Source: Cupriavidus respiraculi
Lineage (GTDB): Bacteria; Pseudomonadota; Gammaproteobacteria; Burkholderiales; Burkholderiaceae
Direction of reading: 5' to 3'
Assembly: GCF_914271545.1 (NCBI RefSeq)
Contig: NZ_CAJZAH010000009.1
Location: forward strand, 1-64,000
Length of the DNA: 64,000 nucleotides
A program made the position numbers and the translations under genes. The notes beneath the pieces are model-generated. The model saw only the letters and a program-made list of their open reading frames with translations, was not told the DNA's origin and ran no database searches. Positions 18,601 through 30,076 of the stretch are shown here, one piece after another. Position 1 is the first letter of the stretch; the number at the start of each line of letters is the position of its first letter.

Positions 18601-19071
18601 ATGAATCTGAACGCAACGTTTTTTGCGCAGATGGTCGTGTTCTTCATCCTGTGGTGGGTTGTTGCCAAATTCATTTGGCCGCCGCTGGTGAAGGCGCTCG
18701 ACGAACGCGCGAAGAAAATCGCCGATGGCCTCGCCGCTGCCGAGAAGGGCAAGGCCGAACTGGAACTGGCCAACAAGCGTGTGGACGTGGCCCTGGCCGA
18801 AGCCCGCACCGAGGGTGCTCAACGCGTCGCCGACGCCGAGAAGCGCGCCCAGATGGTCGCCGACGAGATCAAGCAGAACGCCCAGGCCGAAGCGGCACGC
18901 ATCATCGCCCAGGCCAAGGCCGACGCGGATCAGCAAGTGACCAAGGCACGCGAGCAACTGCGTGACCAGGTCGCCGTGCTGGCGGTCAAGGGTGCCGAGC
19001 AGATCCTGAAGCGCGAAGTGAATGCGCAGGTCCACGCCGATCTGCTCAACCAACTCAAGGCCGAGCTCTAA
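18601..19071 (+). CDS. atpF: F0F1 ATP synthase subunit b
   Basis: The 156-residue peripheral-stalk protein has one N-terminal membrane anchor (residues 5-25, [20 protein letters not shown]) and a long charged coiled coil ([19 protein letters not shown] onward), ending in the delta-binding segment. The length and layout match E. coli b. Its stop is two bases before the atpH start. Confidence 0.97.
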   Translation: MNLNATFFAQMVVFFILWWVVAKFIWPPLVKALDERAKKIADGLAAAEKGKAELELANKRVDVALAEARTEGAQRVADAEKRAQMVADEIKQNAQAEAARIIAQAKADADQQVTKAREQLRDQVAVLAVKGAEQILKREVNAQVHADLLNQLKAEL

Positions 19072-19073
19072 TC

Positions 19074-19616
19074 ATGGCTGAAACCGCAACCATTGCCCGT
19101 CCCTACGCTGAGGCGCTGTTCCGCATCGCCAGCGAATCGAACGCCGGCAACCTGGGTGCATGGTCCGAGCTGGTGTCGGAAATGGGGCAGGTTGCCGCCA
19201 ATCCCGACATGAAGGCACTGGCCGACGATCCGAACGTGCCCGGCGACAAGCTGGTGCAGTTGTTCCTGTCGGTCCTGAAGTCTCCGGTCAACGACGAGGC
19301 CAAACGCTTCGTCACGCTGCTGGTGGAGAACAACCGCCTGACAGTGCTGCCGGAGATCGCCGAGCAATTCCATGCGCTCAAGAACGCCCGCGAAGGGTCG
19401 GCCGATGTCGAGATCACCAGCGCCTTCCCGATGGAAGGCGCCACGCTGACCGACCTCGTCGCCGTGCTCGAACGCAAGTTCGGCCGCAAGCTGGTGCCCA
19501 CGGTGGCGGTAGACCCGTCGCTGATCGGCGGTGTGCGCGTCAAGGTCGGCGACGAAGTGCTCGACACCTCCGTGCGCGCGCGCCTTGCCGCGATGCAAGC
19601 GACGCTGACCGCGTAA
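19074..19616 (+). CDS. atpH: F0F1 ATP synthase subunit delta
   Basis: The 180-residue subunit joins F1 to the peripheral stalk. [12 protein letters not shown] at residues 8-19 is the family start; the C-terminal [26 protein letters not shown] is the conserved end. It begins two bases after atpF. Confidence 0.96.
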   Translation: MAETATIARPYAEALFRIASESNAGNLGAWSELVSEMGQVAANPDMKALADDPNVPGDKLVQLFLSVLKSPVNDEAKRFVTLLVENNRLTVLPEIAEQFHALKNAREGSADVEITSAFPMEGATLTDLVAVLERKFGRKLVPTVAVDPSLIGGVRVKVGDEVLDTSVRARLAAMQATLTA

Positions 19617-19653
19617 GCGCCGGCCGACGGATTGAAGAATTAGGAGCATTGTG

Positions 19654-21195
19654 ATGCAACTGAACCCCTCAGAAATCAGCGAGCTGATCAAGTCCCGCAT
19701 CTCGGGCCTTGGCGCGGAAGCTGAAGTGCGCAACACGGGCACGGTGATTTCCGTGACCGACGGTATCTGCCGCGTGCACGGCCTGTCCGGCGTGATGCAG
19801 GGCGAGATGCTGGAATTCCCCGGCAACACGTACGGCCTGGCCCTGAACCTCGAGCGCGACTCCGTCGGTGCCGTGGTGCTGGGCGACTACGAACACATCT
19901 CGGAAGGCGACCAGGTCAAGTGCACCGGCCGCATTCTGGAAGTGCCGGTCGGCAAGGAACTGCTGGGCCGCGTGGTCAACACGCTGGGCCAGCCGATCGA
20001 CGGCAAGGGTCCCATCAATGCGACCCAGACCGACGTGATCGAAAAGGTCGCGCCTGGCGTGATCGCCCGTCAGTCCGTGAGCCAGCCGCTGCAGACCGGT
20101 CTCAAGTCGATCGACGCGATGGTGCCGATCGGCCGTGGCCAGCGTGAGCTGATCATTGGCGACCGCCAGACCGGCAAGACCGCCGTGGCCGTCGACGCGA
20201 TCATCAACCAGAAGGGCAAGGGCGTGTTCTGCGTCTACGTGGCAATCGGTCAGAAGGCATCGACCATCGCCAACGTGGTCCGCAAGCTGGAAGAAACCGG
20301 CGCGATGGAATACACCGTCGTGGTGGCCGCCGCCGCTTCGGATTCGGCAGCCATGCAGTACCTGGCCGCCTACGCCGGCTGCACGATGGGCGAGTACTTC
20401 CGCGACCGCGGCGAAGACGCGCTGATCGTGTACGACGATCTGACCAAGCAGGCCTGGGCCTACCGTCAGGTGTCGCTGCTGCTGCGCCGCCCGCCGGGCC
20501 GCGAAGCCTATCCGGGCGACGTCTTCTATCTGCACTCGCGCCTGCTGGAGCGCGCCGCCCGCGTGAACGCCGACTACGTCGAGAAGTTCACCAACGGCGC
20601 CGTCACCGGCAAGACCGGGTCGCTGACCGCGCTGCCGGTGATCGAAACGCAGGCCGGCGACGTGTCCGCGTTCGTGCCGACCAACGTGATCTCGATTACC
20701 GACGGCCAGATCTTCCTGGAAACCGATCTGTTCAACGCCGGTATCCGCCCCGCCATCAACGCCGGTATCTCGGTGTCGCGAGTCGGTGGCGCCGCGCAGA
20801 CCAAGGTCATCAAGAAGCTGTCGGGCGGTATCCGTACCGACCTGGCCCAGTACCGTGAACTGGCTGCGTTCGCGCAGTTCGCCTCGGACCTGGACGATGC
20901 CACCCGCAAGCAGCTGGAGCGCGGCCGCCGCGTGACCGAACTGCTCAAGCAGCCGCAGTATCTGCCGCTGCAGGTGTGGCAGCTGGCAGCGTCGCTGTAC
21001 GCCGCCAACAATGGCTTCCTCGACAACGTGGAAGTGAAGGACATTCTGCCGTTCGAGAAGGGCCTGCACGACCATCTGAAGACGAAGTACGCCGATCTCG
21101 TCAACCGCATCGAAGATACCAAGGATCTGTCGAAGGACGACGAGGCCGCCCTGCGTGCCGCGATCGAGGATTTCAGGAAGTCCGCCGCGTTCTAA
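19654..21195 (+). CDS. atpA: F0F1 ATP synthase subunit alpha
   Basis: The 513-residue non-catalytic nucleotide-binding subunit starts with [13 protein letters not shown] behind TTAGGAG; a GTG one codon earlier is possible. The P-loop [11 protein letters not shown] lies near residue 170 and the [12 protein letters not shown] segment precedes it. [27 protein letters not shown] contains the alpha signature region with the sequence [13 protein letters not shown]. Full length. Confidence 0.98.
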   Translation: MQLNPSEISELIKSRISGLGAEAEVRNTGTVISVTDGICRVHGLSGVMQGEMLEFPGNTYGLALNLERDSVGAVVLGDYEHISEGDQVKCTGRILEVPVGKELLGRVVNTLGQPIDGKGPINATQTDVIEKVAPGVIARQSVSQPLQTGLKSIDAMVPIGRGQRELIIGDRQTGKTAVAVDAIINQKGKGVFCVYVAIGQKASTIANVVRKLEETGAMEYTVVVAAAASDSAAMQYLAAYAGCTMGEYFRDRGEDALIVYDDLTKQAWAYRQVSLLLRRPPGREAYPGDVFYLHSRLLERAARVNADYVEKFTNGAVTGKTGSLTALPVIETQAGDVSAFVPTNVISITDGQIFLETDLFNAGIRPAINAGISVSRVGGAAQTKVIKKLSGGIRTDLAQYRELAAFAQFASDLDDATRKQLERGRRVTELLKQPQYLPLQVWQLAASLYAANNGFLDNVEVKDILPFEKGLHDHLKTKYADLVNRIEDTKDLSKDDEAALRAAIEDFRKSAAF

Positions 21196-21272
21196 CCGCG
21201 TGATTCCACGGACCGCGAGGCGCCGGCCGGGCTGACGGCGCGGCGCCTCGCGGCACGACTGGAGAGGAAGAT

Positions 21273-22148
21273 ATGGCCGGAACGAAAGAGATTCGAACCA
21301 AGATCAAGAGCGTGCAGAACACGCGCAAGATCACCAAGGCGATGGAGATGGTCGCCGCATCCAAGATGCGCAAGGCGCAGGAGCGGATGCGCAATGCCCG
21401 TCCCTATGCCGAGAAAGTGCGCAATATCGCCGCGCATCTGGCCACGGCCAACCCGGAATTCGAGCATCCGTTCATGCAGCAGCGCGAGGTCAAGCGCGCC
21501 GGCATGATCGTGGTGACGACCGACAAGGGTCTGTGCGGCGGCATGAACACGAACGTGTTGCGTGCGGTCACCAACGAACTGCGCTCGCTCAAGGAGCGCG
21601 GCGTCGAGGTGCAATCCACGGCGATCGGTACCAAGGGCCTGCAGTTCCTGGGTCGCATTGGCGCCAAGGTGGTGACGCATGTGGTGCATCTCGGTGATAC
21701 CCCGCATCTGGAAAAGCTGATCGGTGCGATCAAGGTCCAGCTCGACGCCTTCATCAATGGCGAAGTCGACGTTGTGTACCTGGCTTACACCAAGTTCATC
21801 AATACGATGAAACAGGAGCCGATGGTCGAGCAACTGCTGCCGCTCGCCGCCGACAAGCTCGTCCAGACCGAAGATGAAAAGCGCGCCTACTCGTGGGATT
21901 ACATCTACGAGCCCGACGCCCAGACCGTGGTGGAAGAACTGCTCGTCCGCTACGTCGAGGCGCTGGTGTACCAGGCCGTGGCCGAGAACATGGCGTCCGA
22001 GCAATCGGCGCGCATGGTGGCCATGAAGGCGGCATCTGACAACGCCAAGAACGTGATCGGCGAACTGCAACTGGTCTACAACAAGACCCGTCAGGCAGCG
22101 ATCACCAAGGAGTTGTCCGAGATCGTCAGCGGTGCCGCTGCCGTCTAA
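21273..22148 (+). CDS. atpG: F0F1 ATP synthase subunit gamma
   Basis: The 291-residue central shaft subunit begins [20 protein letters not shown], the conserved N-terminal helix, has the [12 protein letters not shown] segment near residue 84, and ends [20 protein letters not shown] onward, the conserved C-terminal helix. The start has GAGAGGAAG upstream. Confidence 0.98.
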   Translation: MAGTKEIRTKIKSVQNTRKITKAMEMVAASKMRKAQERMRNARPYAEKVRNIAAHLATANPEFEHPFMQQREVKRAGMIVVTTDKGLCGGMNTNVLRAVTNELRSLKERGVEVQSTAIGTKGLQFLGRIGAKVVTHVVHLGDTPHLEKLIGAIKVQLDAFINGEVDVVYLAYTKFINTMKQEPMVEQLLPLAADKLVQTEDEKRAYSWDYIYEPDAQTVVEELLVRYVEALVYQAVAENMASEQSARMVAMKAASDNAKNVIGELQLVYNKTRQAAITKELSEIVSGAAAV

Positions 22149-23585
<1,437 letters not shown>

Positions 23586-23659
23586 GCACATCGCACGGGC
23601 GGCGGCGCGGTTGAAGGGCGCCGCCGCCCGTTGCGGGGCGATTGGATAAAGGAATTCAC

Positions 23660-24076
23660 ATGGCAACCATTCTGGTAGACGTCGTCAGCGCGGAAGCATC
23701 GATCTTCTCCGGCCAGGCGAAGTTCGTGGCGCTGCCGGGCGAGTCGGGTGAGCTTGGCATCCTGCCCGGCCACACGCCGCTGATCACGCGCATCCAGCCG
23801 GGTGCGGTGCGGATCGAGAAGGAAGACGGCAGCGAGGAGTTCGTGTTCGTCGCCGGCGGCATTCTCGAAGTTCAGCCCCGGCACGTCACGGTGCTGGCCG
23901 ATACCGCCATCCGTGGTGGCGATCTCGACGAAGCCAAGGCCAGCGAAGCCAAGCGCGCCGCCGAGGAGCTCCTGCGCAACCAGGGCAGCGATCTGGACCT
24001 GGCTCGCGCGCAGAGCGAACTTGCCGTCGCGGCCGCGCAACTGGCGGCCATCGCGCGCCTGCGCAAGAAGCGCTAA
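23660..24076 (+). CDS. atpC: F0F1 ATP synthase subunit epsilon
   Basis: The 138-residue subunit links gamma to the c-ring and can inhibit ATP hydrolysis. [20 protein letters not shown] opens the beta sandwich with the [20 protein letters not shown] signature near residue 27; the C-terminal two-helix part ([17 protein letters not shown] onward) is complete. The ATG at 23660, behind AAAGGAA, is preferred to an in-frame upstream start at 23642. It is the last gene of the operon. Confidence 0.97.
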   Translation: MATILVDVVSAEASIFSGQAKFVALPGESGELGILPGHTPLITRIQPGAVRIEKEDGSEEFVFVAGGILEVQPRHVTVLADTAIRGGDLDEAKASEAKRAAEELLRNQGSDLDLARAQSELAVAAAQLAAIARLRKKR

Positions 24077-24113
24077 GTACACCGCCGCTGTTGTATTTTT
24101 GGCGGCGAAACGG

Positions 24114-24141
24114 AAAAGGCAGCCCTCGGGCTGCCTTTTTT
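24114..24141 (+). terminator. Terminator of the atp operon
   Basis: AAAGGCAGCCC (24115-24125) pairs with GGGCTGCCTTT (24128-24138) and runs into a T-tract. The very short loop and GC-rich stem make a strong terminator. Confidence 0.9.
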
Positions 24142-24913
24142 GTTGCTGGCCGTCTATCCTGTCGGGCGAATCGGACAAAAAAAAGCGCGCGGGCCGGGGA
24201 GGCTCCGCGCGGACGGGAAAATCCCTTCGAGGGGTCAATTCGAAGGAACGGGTTCGATTCGGTTCATCTGGGTCGCAGCATGAGCACCGCCGTCTCGAGG
24301 GTGCGTTGCTGCATTTTTTTCGCCAGCTTCACCTATTAATGTGCCGATATGCCGGGTCATTAAGTACCGCGGTCATCTTGAAGCCCACTAATGACTGTCT
24401 TTGCATTCCGGACATGCCAGCTTTGCTGTCCGAAAATAACTGCTTAATCCTTTCGAGCTTTCTTCACAGGGCCCTCGTTGTTTTACGGTTAAGGGCGCCT
24501 GACACAAATCAGCGATCTGCCAAAGCATTGTGGGGGAAACTCGGAACCGGGGCCAGTAACAAAATGTATCGTTTTGCAAGTAGATGAAAGCGATATTGGG
24601 CAAAAAACGCCCAGGTACGCACATTAACCTGTCTAAAACCGCTGAAAATTTGCGCATTCCTGCCTCACGCAGAGAATGATTCGCACTATCTTCAAGGGCT
24701 TACGTTAACAGCCCGACCGGCACGGCACGGCGAAAACGATGCCGCAACCCGGTCCGCAAAACGCCCGGGGCGCGACATTGCGATGCGGATGTTGCAACCC
24801 GCGATGCAATCCCGTGGCGAGGGCGCAGAAGCATGGAGCCCGTGGGGCTGCCCAATGCAGGCGACGGGCGGCTACACTGCCGCATCGTCGTTTACATACT
24901 TCCAGCGCCGCCC
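24142..24913. other. Long AT-richer non-coding region after the atp operon
   Basis: About 770 bases without a convincing gene. By direct count 24421-24480 is 47% GC, far below the surrounding coding DNA. Several inverted repeats lie here: TTAATG (24336) with CATTAA (24358), CGGACA (24408) with TGTCCG (24426), GCCCT with AGGGC around 24471-24495, and TGGGC-A6C-GCCCA at 24597-24613. A minus-strand frame of 89 codons (24388-24657) has no recognisable features. It may be a decayed insertion, a large regulatory region or an unannotated RNA locus. Confidence 0.5.
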
Positions 24914-25870
24914 ATGGCCATCGATCCCCAGCTCCTCGCCTACTATCGCCAGCTCGGCGAACGCTATGCCGGCCTGCCCGTTCCCGTCGACGCGCCGGGC
25001 CGGCGCGAGCGCTTCCGCGACATCGCCGCCGCGTCGGTGGTCCCCGATCCCGATGGTATCGAGGTGGCCGACATGCACATCCCCCTCGAGGGCCGCACGC
25101 TCGCCGCGCGGCTGTTCCGGCCAGCCGGCGTCCCGGCGCCCCGTCTGCTGGTGTATTTCCATGGCGGCGGCTGGGTCGTCGGCTCGCACGACACGCACCA
25201 CACCGTGGCGTCGCTGCTGGCGGCCGACACGGGGTGCGCGGTCGCCAGCGTCGATTACCGGCTCGCGCCCGAGCATCCGTATCCCGCGCCCGCCGACGAC
25301 GCGCGCGACGCGCTGCTGTGGCTGGCCGAGCAGCGCGTGCGCCTCGGCCTGGACGGCGCCTTTCTCGCCGTGGCCGGCGACAGCGCCGGCGGGCACCTGG
25401 CGGCGCAGGCGGCGGCGTGCGTCAACGACGGCGTCGTGCCGGGGCTGGTCAAGGCGCAGTTCCTGATCTACCCGGTCACCGCGCCGGTGCTCTCCAGCGA
25501 AAGCTATCGCGCCTTCGCCGACGGTCCCGGGCTGACCCGCGAGGAGATGGCGTGGTACTGGGCCCAGTTCATCGGCCCGGAGCATCTGGCGCAGGGCGCC
25601 GCAATCGACGACACCCGCATCCACCTGATGGCGGCGGCCCCCGCGCACACGCCGCCAGCCACCCTCGTCGTGGTGGCGGCCAACGATGTGCTGCGCGACG
25701 ACGGCCTCGCGTATGCCGACCACCTGGTGCGCCATGGCGCGGCGGTGATCACCATCGAGGCGAGCGGCATGACGCATGGCTTCGCCCGGCTGCAGCCCGA
25801 TGCGCCACGCGCCCGGGAATGGATGCGGCGGGCGGCGCAGTCGTTCCGCGGCCTGCTGGACGATATTTGA
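24914..25870 (+). CDS. Alpha/beta hydrolase of the hormone-sensitive lipase family (esterase)
   Basis: The 318-residue protein has the HGGGW oxyanion-hole motif near residue 80, the nucleophile elbow GDSAGG near 157, an acid residue in [12 protein letters not shown] near 258 and the catalytic His in MTHGF near 289. This is the full hormone-sensitive lipase (family IV esterase) layout, so it should hydrolyse short-chain esters in the cytoplasm. The start at [11 protein letters not shown] is typical; an upstream in-frame ATG at 24833 would add 27 unrelated residues. The natural substrate is unknown. It stands 73 bases before hemE in the same direction. Confidence 0.92.
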   Translation: MAIDPQLLAYYRQLGERYAGLPVPVDAPGRRERFRDIAAASVVPDPDGIEVADMHIPLEGRTLAARLFRPAGVPAPRLLVYFHGGGWVVGSHDTHHTVASLLAADTGCAVASVDYRLAPEHPYPAPADDARDALLWLAEQRVRLGLDGAFLAVAGDSAGGHLAAQAAACVNDGVVPGLVKAQFLIYPVTAPVLSSESYRAFADGPGLTREEMAWYWAQFIGPEHLAQGAAIDDTRIHLMAAAPAHTPPATLVVVAANDVLRDDGLAYADHLVRHGAAVITIEASGMTHGFARLQPDAPRAREWMRRAAQSFRGLLDDI

Positions 25871-25943
25871 GCCTTCCGGCGTCCGCGAAAGGGGCGTCAG
25901 CGCCCGGCCATCCCGTAAAATGGCGCGCTTACGAAGGATGACC

Positions 25944-27029
25944 ATGACCGTATTGCAGAACGACACCTTCCTGCGCGCCCTGCGCCGGCAACCCACCGAC
26001 TACACGCCGCTGTGGCTGATGCGCCAGGCGGGCCGCTATCTGCCCGAGTACAACGCCACCCGCGCCCGCGCCGGCAGCTTTCTGGGACTCGCCAAGAACC
26101 CGGCCTATGCCACAGAGGTGACGCTGCAACCGCTGGAGCGCTATCCGCTCGACGCGGCCATCCTGTTCTCCGACATCCTGACCGTGCCCGACGCGATGGG
26201 CCTCGGACTGTCGTTCGCCCAAGGCGAGGGTCCGCGCTTTGCCCGCCCGCTGCGCACCGAAGGCGACGTGCGCAAGCTCGCCGTGCCGGACATGAGCGAA
26301 CTGCAGTACGTGTTCGACGCCGTCAGCGAGATCCGCCGCGCGCTGATCCAGGACGGCCGCCAGCGCGTGCCGCTGATCGGCTTTTCGGGCAGCCCGTGGA
26401 CGCTCGCCTGCTATATGGTCGAAGGCGGCGGTTCGGACGACTTCCGCACCGTCAAGTCCATGATGTATGCCCGGCCCGAACTGATGCACCGCATCCTCGA
26501 AGTCAACGCCGAGGCGGTCACCATCTACCTGAACGCGCAGATCGAGGCTGGCGCCCAGGCGGTGATGCTGTTCGACACCTGGGGCGGCGCCCTGGCGGAC
26601 GGCATGTATCAGCAGTTCTCGCTTGCCTATATGAAGCGGGTGGTGGCGGGCCTGAAGCGCGAGCATGACGGCCAGCAGGTGCCCGTAATCGTATTCACCA
26701 AGGGCGGCGGCCTCTGGCTGGAAGGGCTGGCCGACACGGGCGCCGACGCGCTGGGCCTGGACTGGACGGTCAACCTGGCGGACGCGCGCCGCCGGACCGG
26801 CGGCCGCGTCGCCCTGCAAGGCAACCTGGATCCCACCGTGCTGTTCGCGCCGGAGGCATCGATCCGCGCGCAGGTGCGCCGCGTGCTCGATGCCTATGCC
26901 GCCGGCGGCGGCAGCGACGGGCATGTGTTCAATCTGGGCCACGGGATTTCGCAGTTCACGCCGCCGGAAAGCGTGACGGTGCTGGTGGACGAAGTGCATG
27001 CCTACAGCCGGGCGCTGCGCAGCGCCTGA
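25944..27029 (+). CDS. hemE: Uroporphyrinogen decarboxylase
   Basis: The 361-residue enzyme removes four carboxyl groups from uroporphyrinogen III to form coproporphyrinogen III in heme synthesis. [15 protein letters not shown] near residue 22 is the substrate-binding signature, [15 protein letters not shown] near 73 holds the catalytic Asp, and [19 protein letters not shown] near 145 is the second signature. The ATG at 25944 is preferred over the one at 25938 because AAGGA is better spaced. Another heme gene, hemN, lies at 51754. Confidence 0.97.
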   Translation: MTVLQNDTFLRALRRQPTDYTPLWLMRQAGRYLPEYNATRARAGSFLGLAKNPAYATEVTLQPLERYPLDAAILFSDILTVPDAMGLGLSFAQGEGPRFARPLRTEGDVRKLAVPDMSELQYVFDAVSEIRRALIQDGRQRVPLIGFSGSPWTLACYMVEGGGSDDFRTVKSMMYARPELMHRILEVNAEAVTIYLNAQIEAGAQAVMLFDTWGGALADGMYQQFSLAYMKRVVAGLKREHDGQQVPVIVFTKGGGLWLEGLADTGADALGLDWTVNLADARRRTGGRVALQGNLDPTVLFAPEASIRAQVRRVLDAYAAGGGSDGHVFNLGHGISQFTPPESVTVLVDEVHAYSRALRSA

Positions 27030-27035
27030 GTCGGG

Positions 27036-27059
27036 TACGGCGGTCGCGGGACCGCCGTA
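27036..27059 (+). other. Hairpin after hemE (weak terminator)
   Basis: TACGGCGGT (27036-27044) pairs perfectly with ACCGCCGTA (27051-27059), but only TCGGG follows, so it lacks a T-run. It may stabilise the hemE message or act with Rho. Confidence 0.45.
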
Positions 27060-27222
27060 TCGGGCCGAACCGGTGTGCGGGGGTGTGCGTCGCAGCGGCT
27101 CTCGCCCTGTCAATGCGTTAAGTTGGTGGAGCGGCGCATCCTGCTCATTCCAGCCTCTGTCAAGCAAAATTTTTGCCCTTTTTTCTTTCGCATGCGCCGT
27201 TTTGAGGCTGTCAAGACTTGAC

Positions 27223-27231
27223 TTATGCACA
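27223..27231 (+). other. DnaA box TTATGCACA
   Basis: TTATGCACA fits the DnaA-box consensus TTATNCACA. It lies in the hemE-priA gap. Confidence 0.55.
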
Positions 27232-27401
27232 TCGATGGGTTTTCTGCACTGCACAGCGGAAAGGCCGGCTAACTCGTTTGAGGGATATAGGTAAGTCCTT
27301 GATTCTTATGACCTTGCCTGGCGGCGCCGGCACGTGCCGCAGACGCGGAACGCCTTGTTTTATCAGGCTCGGCGGGCAGTGCGATGAAGTTTTCAACAAA
27401 G

Positions 27402-27410
27402 TTATCCACA
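27402..27410 (+). other. Perfect DnaA box TTATCCACA beside an AT-rich patch
   Basis: TTATCCACA is the strongest form of the DnaA box. The next 60 bases (27421-27480) are only 40% GC by direct count, ending TTTTACTTTA. The gap between hemE and priA (27030-27604, 575 bases) has no convincing gene. Together with the box at 27223 this suggests DnaA binding: control of priA, a DnaA titration site, or an origin-like element. Confidence 0.6.
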
Positions 27411-27604
27411 GCCTCCACGCAGACCTTGGAAAACTGGTCATCTATCATCGACTTAGGGCCACATTTGAGGTTTTACTTTAAGTTGATGTTGCGCCGCAGC
27501 GAGTCTTCCCGTCCGTTTTCGAAAGTGCTGCCCTTGCACGAAAATCGCGCACACGTGGGTGTCTCTTGCACCACCGGCTGCGCGCTGCGCGTTCGGCGCC
27601 CTTC

Positions 27605-29920
27605 ATGAGCACCGTGCCCACCTCGACCGTGCCAGTCGCCGATGCGGTCGACGCGGCCGCCATCGTGCAGGTCGCGCTCGACACGCCCGCCGACGATCGC
27701 TTCGACTATGCGGTCGGCGCTGCCGACCGCGGGTCCGATGTCCCGATCCAGCCCGGCGACCTGCTGGCCGTCCCCTTCGGGCGGCGCACCGTGGCGGGCG
27801 TGGCCGTGGGCCGCAGCGAGCATACGGAGGTACCGGCGGACCGGCTGCGCGCCGTGTCCGGCAGACTGTCCTGGATGCCGCCGCTCGGGCCGCACTGGCT
27901 CGCGCTGGCGCGCTTCGCGTCCGCCTACTATCACCGCCGCCTGGGCGAAGTCATGTTGCCGGCCCTGCCGCCCGGCCTGCGCGATCCGCAGGGCTGGGAG
28001 CGGCTGGCAGCCCGGGTACAGACGGCGCGCTACCGCGTGCGGCCCGGACAGGACGGTCCGCTTCTGCAGGCGGTGCCGGCGCGTGCCCGTTCGGTCATGG
28101 CGCTCGCGACCGCGCTCGCCAATGGCCCCGATGCCGGCACGGGGCTGACGATGGCGCAGGCCCGTGCGCTGTGCGGCGCGGCGCCCGCCCGGCTGGCCGA
28201 ATGGCGGGACGCGGGCTGGCTGGAAGTCGAGCGCGTCGACCGGCCCCTGCTGGCGGTCGACGCCGACGCCGTGGCCACAGTCGCGCCCCCGCTGAACCCG
28301 GAACAGCGCGACGCGGTCGAGGCGATCGCCCAGGCCCAGGGCTTCGCCCCGTTCCTGCTGCACGGCGTGACCGGCAGCGGCAAGACCGAGGTCTACCTGC
28401 ACGCGATCGCCGCCACGCTGGCGCGCGACCCGAGCGCCCAGGTGCTGATGCTGGTGCCGGAAATCAACCTGACGCCGCAATTGCAGGCCCGCGTGGCCGC
28501 GCGCTTCCCGCACCTGCCGCTGGCGGTCCTGCACAGCGGCATGGCGGACCAGGAACGCACGCTGCACTGGCTGGCCGCCCACCGCGGCGAGGCGCGTATC
28601 GTGCTGGGCACGCGACTGGCGGTGATGGCCTCGGTGCCGCACCTGGCGCTGCTGATCGTCGACGAAGAGCACGACACCTCGTATAAGCAGCAGGAAGGGT
28701 TGCGCTACTCGGCGCGCGACCTGGCGGTCTGGCGTGCCAAGCAACTGGGTACACCGGTGGTGCTCGGCTCGGCCACGCCATCGATGGAGTCGTGGTGGCG
28801 CGCCGAGCAGGGCGCCTATCGCAAGCTGGTGCTGCGCGAACGGGCGCAGGCCGATGCCGCGCTGCCCGCGGTACGGCTGATCGACCTGAATCACGAGCGT
28901 CAGCGCCAGCAGCCGCTGTACGAGGGCCTGTCCAAACCCTTGCTCGCGGCAATCGAGGCCCGGATCGCGCGCGGGGAGCAAAGCCTGCTGTTCCTGAACC
29001 GGCGCGGCTACGCGCCGGTGATCGCCTGCGACAGCTGCGGCTGGCTGTCGGGCTGCCCGCGCTGCTCGGCGTACCTGGTGCTGCACCGGCCCGAGCGCTG
29101 CCTGCGCTGCCATCACTGCGGCCTGGAGGCGCCGGTGCCGCGCCAGTGCCCCGACTGCGGCAACATCGATATCGCCCCGCTGGGCCGCGGCACGCAGCGC
29201 ATCGAAGAGGCCCTGGCCGCGCGCTTTCCGGAAGCGCGGATCGCCCGGCTGGACGCCGATTCCACCCGGCGCAAGGGCAGCGCCCAGGCCATGCTCGACG
29301 AGGTCCACGCGGGCGAGGTCGATATCCTGGTGGGCACGCAGATGGTGGCCAAGGGGCATGACTTCCAGCGCGTGACGCTGGTCGGCATCGTCCATCCGGA
29401 TGCCGCCATGTTCAGCCACGACTTCCGCGCCGCCGAGCATCTGTTCGCCTCGCTGATGCAGGTGGCCGGGCGGGCGGGACGCGCGGGCCTGGCCGGCGAG
29501 GTGCTGATCCAGACGCGCTATCCCGACGCCCCCGCTTTGCAGGCGCTCGCGCGCCATGACTATGATGGATTCGCGGCGGCGCAGCTGCGCGAGCGGCGCC
29601 AGGCGGGCCTGCCGCCCTTCGCGTACCAGGTGCTGCTGACGGCCGAGCACGGCGAACTGGCGCGGGCGGTGGCGTTCCTGCAGGCCGCCCGGGAACGGGC
29701 CGATCAGGCTGGGCTGGCCGCCGAGGTGCAACTGCACGATCCGGTGCCCATGTCGATGGTACGGATCAACCACCGCGAGCGCGCGCAGATGCTGGTGGAA
29801 TGCGGCTCGCGCGCGACGCTGCAGCGGTTCGTCAGCGAGTGGGCGCAGACTTTCCCGGAGGTCGGCAGCGCCGTCAGGGGCGTGCGCTGGCAGCTGGAGA
29901 TCGACCCGCTGAGGATCTGA
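27605..29920 (+). CDS. priA: Primosomal replication restart helicase PriA
   Basis: The 771-residue superfamily 2 DNA helicase reloads the replisome at stalled forks. Walker A GVTGSGKTEVYL lies near residue 253-264, the DEEHD box (Walker B) near 355, and the zinc-binding region with four CxxC pairs (from CDSCGWLSGCPRC to CPDCG) near 475-520. VGTQMVAKGHDFQRVTLVGI is the PriA motif V region. The ATG at 27605 is chosen; an upstream TTG at 27566 would add 13 residues and neither has a good ribosome-binding site. It follows a gap with DnaA boxes. Confidence 0.95.
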   Translation: MSTVPTSTVPVADAVDAAAIVQVALDTPADDRFDYAVGAADRGSDVPIQPGDLLAVPFGRRTVAGVAVGRSEHTEVPADRLRAVSGRLSWMPPLGPHWLALARFASAYYHRRLGEVMLPALPPGLRDPQGWERLAARVQTARYRVRPGQDGPLLQAVPARARSVMALATALANGPDAGTGLTMAQARALCGAAPARLAEWRDAGWLEVERVDRPLLAVDADAVATVAPPLNPEQRDAVEAIAQAQGFAPFLLHGVTGSGKTEVYLHAIAATLARDPSAQVLMLVPEINLTPQLQARVAARFPHLPLAVLHSGMADQERTLHWLAAHRGEARIVLGTRLAVMASVPHLALLIVDEEHDTSYKQQEGLRYSARDLAVWRAKQLGTPVVLGSATPSMESWWRAEQGAYRKLVLRERAQADAALPAVRLIDLNHERQRQQPLYEGLSKPLLAAIEARIARGEQSLLFLNRRGYAPVIACDSCGWLSGCPRCSAYLVLHRPERCLRCHHCGLEAPVPRQCPDCGNIDIAPLGRGTQRIEEALAARFPEARIARLDADSTRRKGSAQAMLDEVHAGEVDILVGTQMVAKGHDFQRVTLVGIVHPDAAMFSHDFRAAEHLFASLMQVAGRAGRAGLAGEVLIQTRYPDAPALQALARHDYDGFAAAQLRERRQAGLPPFAYQVLLTAEHGELARAVAFLQAARERADQAGLAAEVQLHDPVPMSMVRINHRERAQMLVECGSRATLQRFVSEWAQTFPEVGSAVRGVRWQLEIDPLRI

Positions 29921-29935
29921 ACGGGAGGGTGCTGG

Positions 29936-30008
29936 TGCAACCTCCGGGACGGCCGATGCCGGCAGGGGTTGCACTAGGTTGCACCAAGGGATTTTTCGGG
30001 AGTATGAT
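29936..30008 (+). promoter_or_regulatory. putA promoter with three PutA-type operator hexamers
   Basis: GTTGCA occurs at 29968-29973 and 29978-29983, exactly ten bases apart, and its reverse complement TGCAAC at 29936-29941. GTTGCA is the known operator core of the ribbon-helix-helix domain of E. coli PutA. A promoter overlaps: TTGCAC (29979-29984), 18 bases, TATGAT (30003-30008). Bound PutA would cover the -35 element, which fits repression of putA by its own product when proline is scarce. Confidence 0.7.
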
Positions 30009-30076
30009 CGCGCCAATTCGCGGGGCCCCTGCAGCCGGTGGCCGCGCTACACGCGTCTTACGGAGAATCTGAAGCA

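Noticed and set aside
24336-24363. dif-like recombination site (TTAATG N16 CATTAA)
   Set aside because: The arms do not match the XerC/XerD half-sites of known dif, and the region is near the origin, not the terminus.
24388-24657. Minus-strand frame of 89 codons in the AT-richer island
   Set aside because: No ribosome-binding site, no known motif and no codon pattern like its neighbours; kept only as part of the island description.
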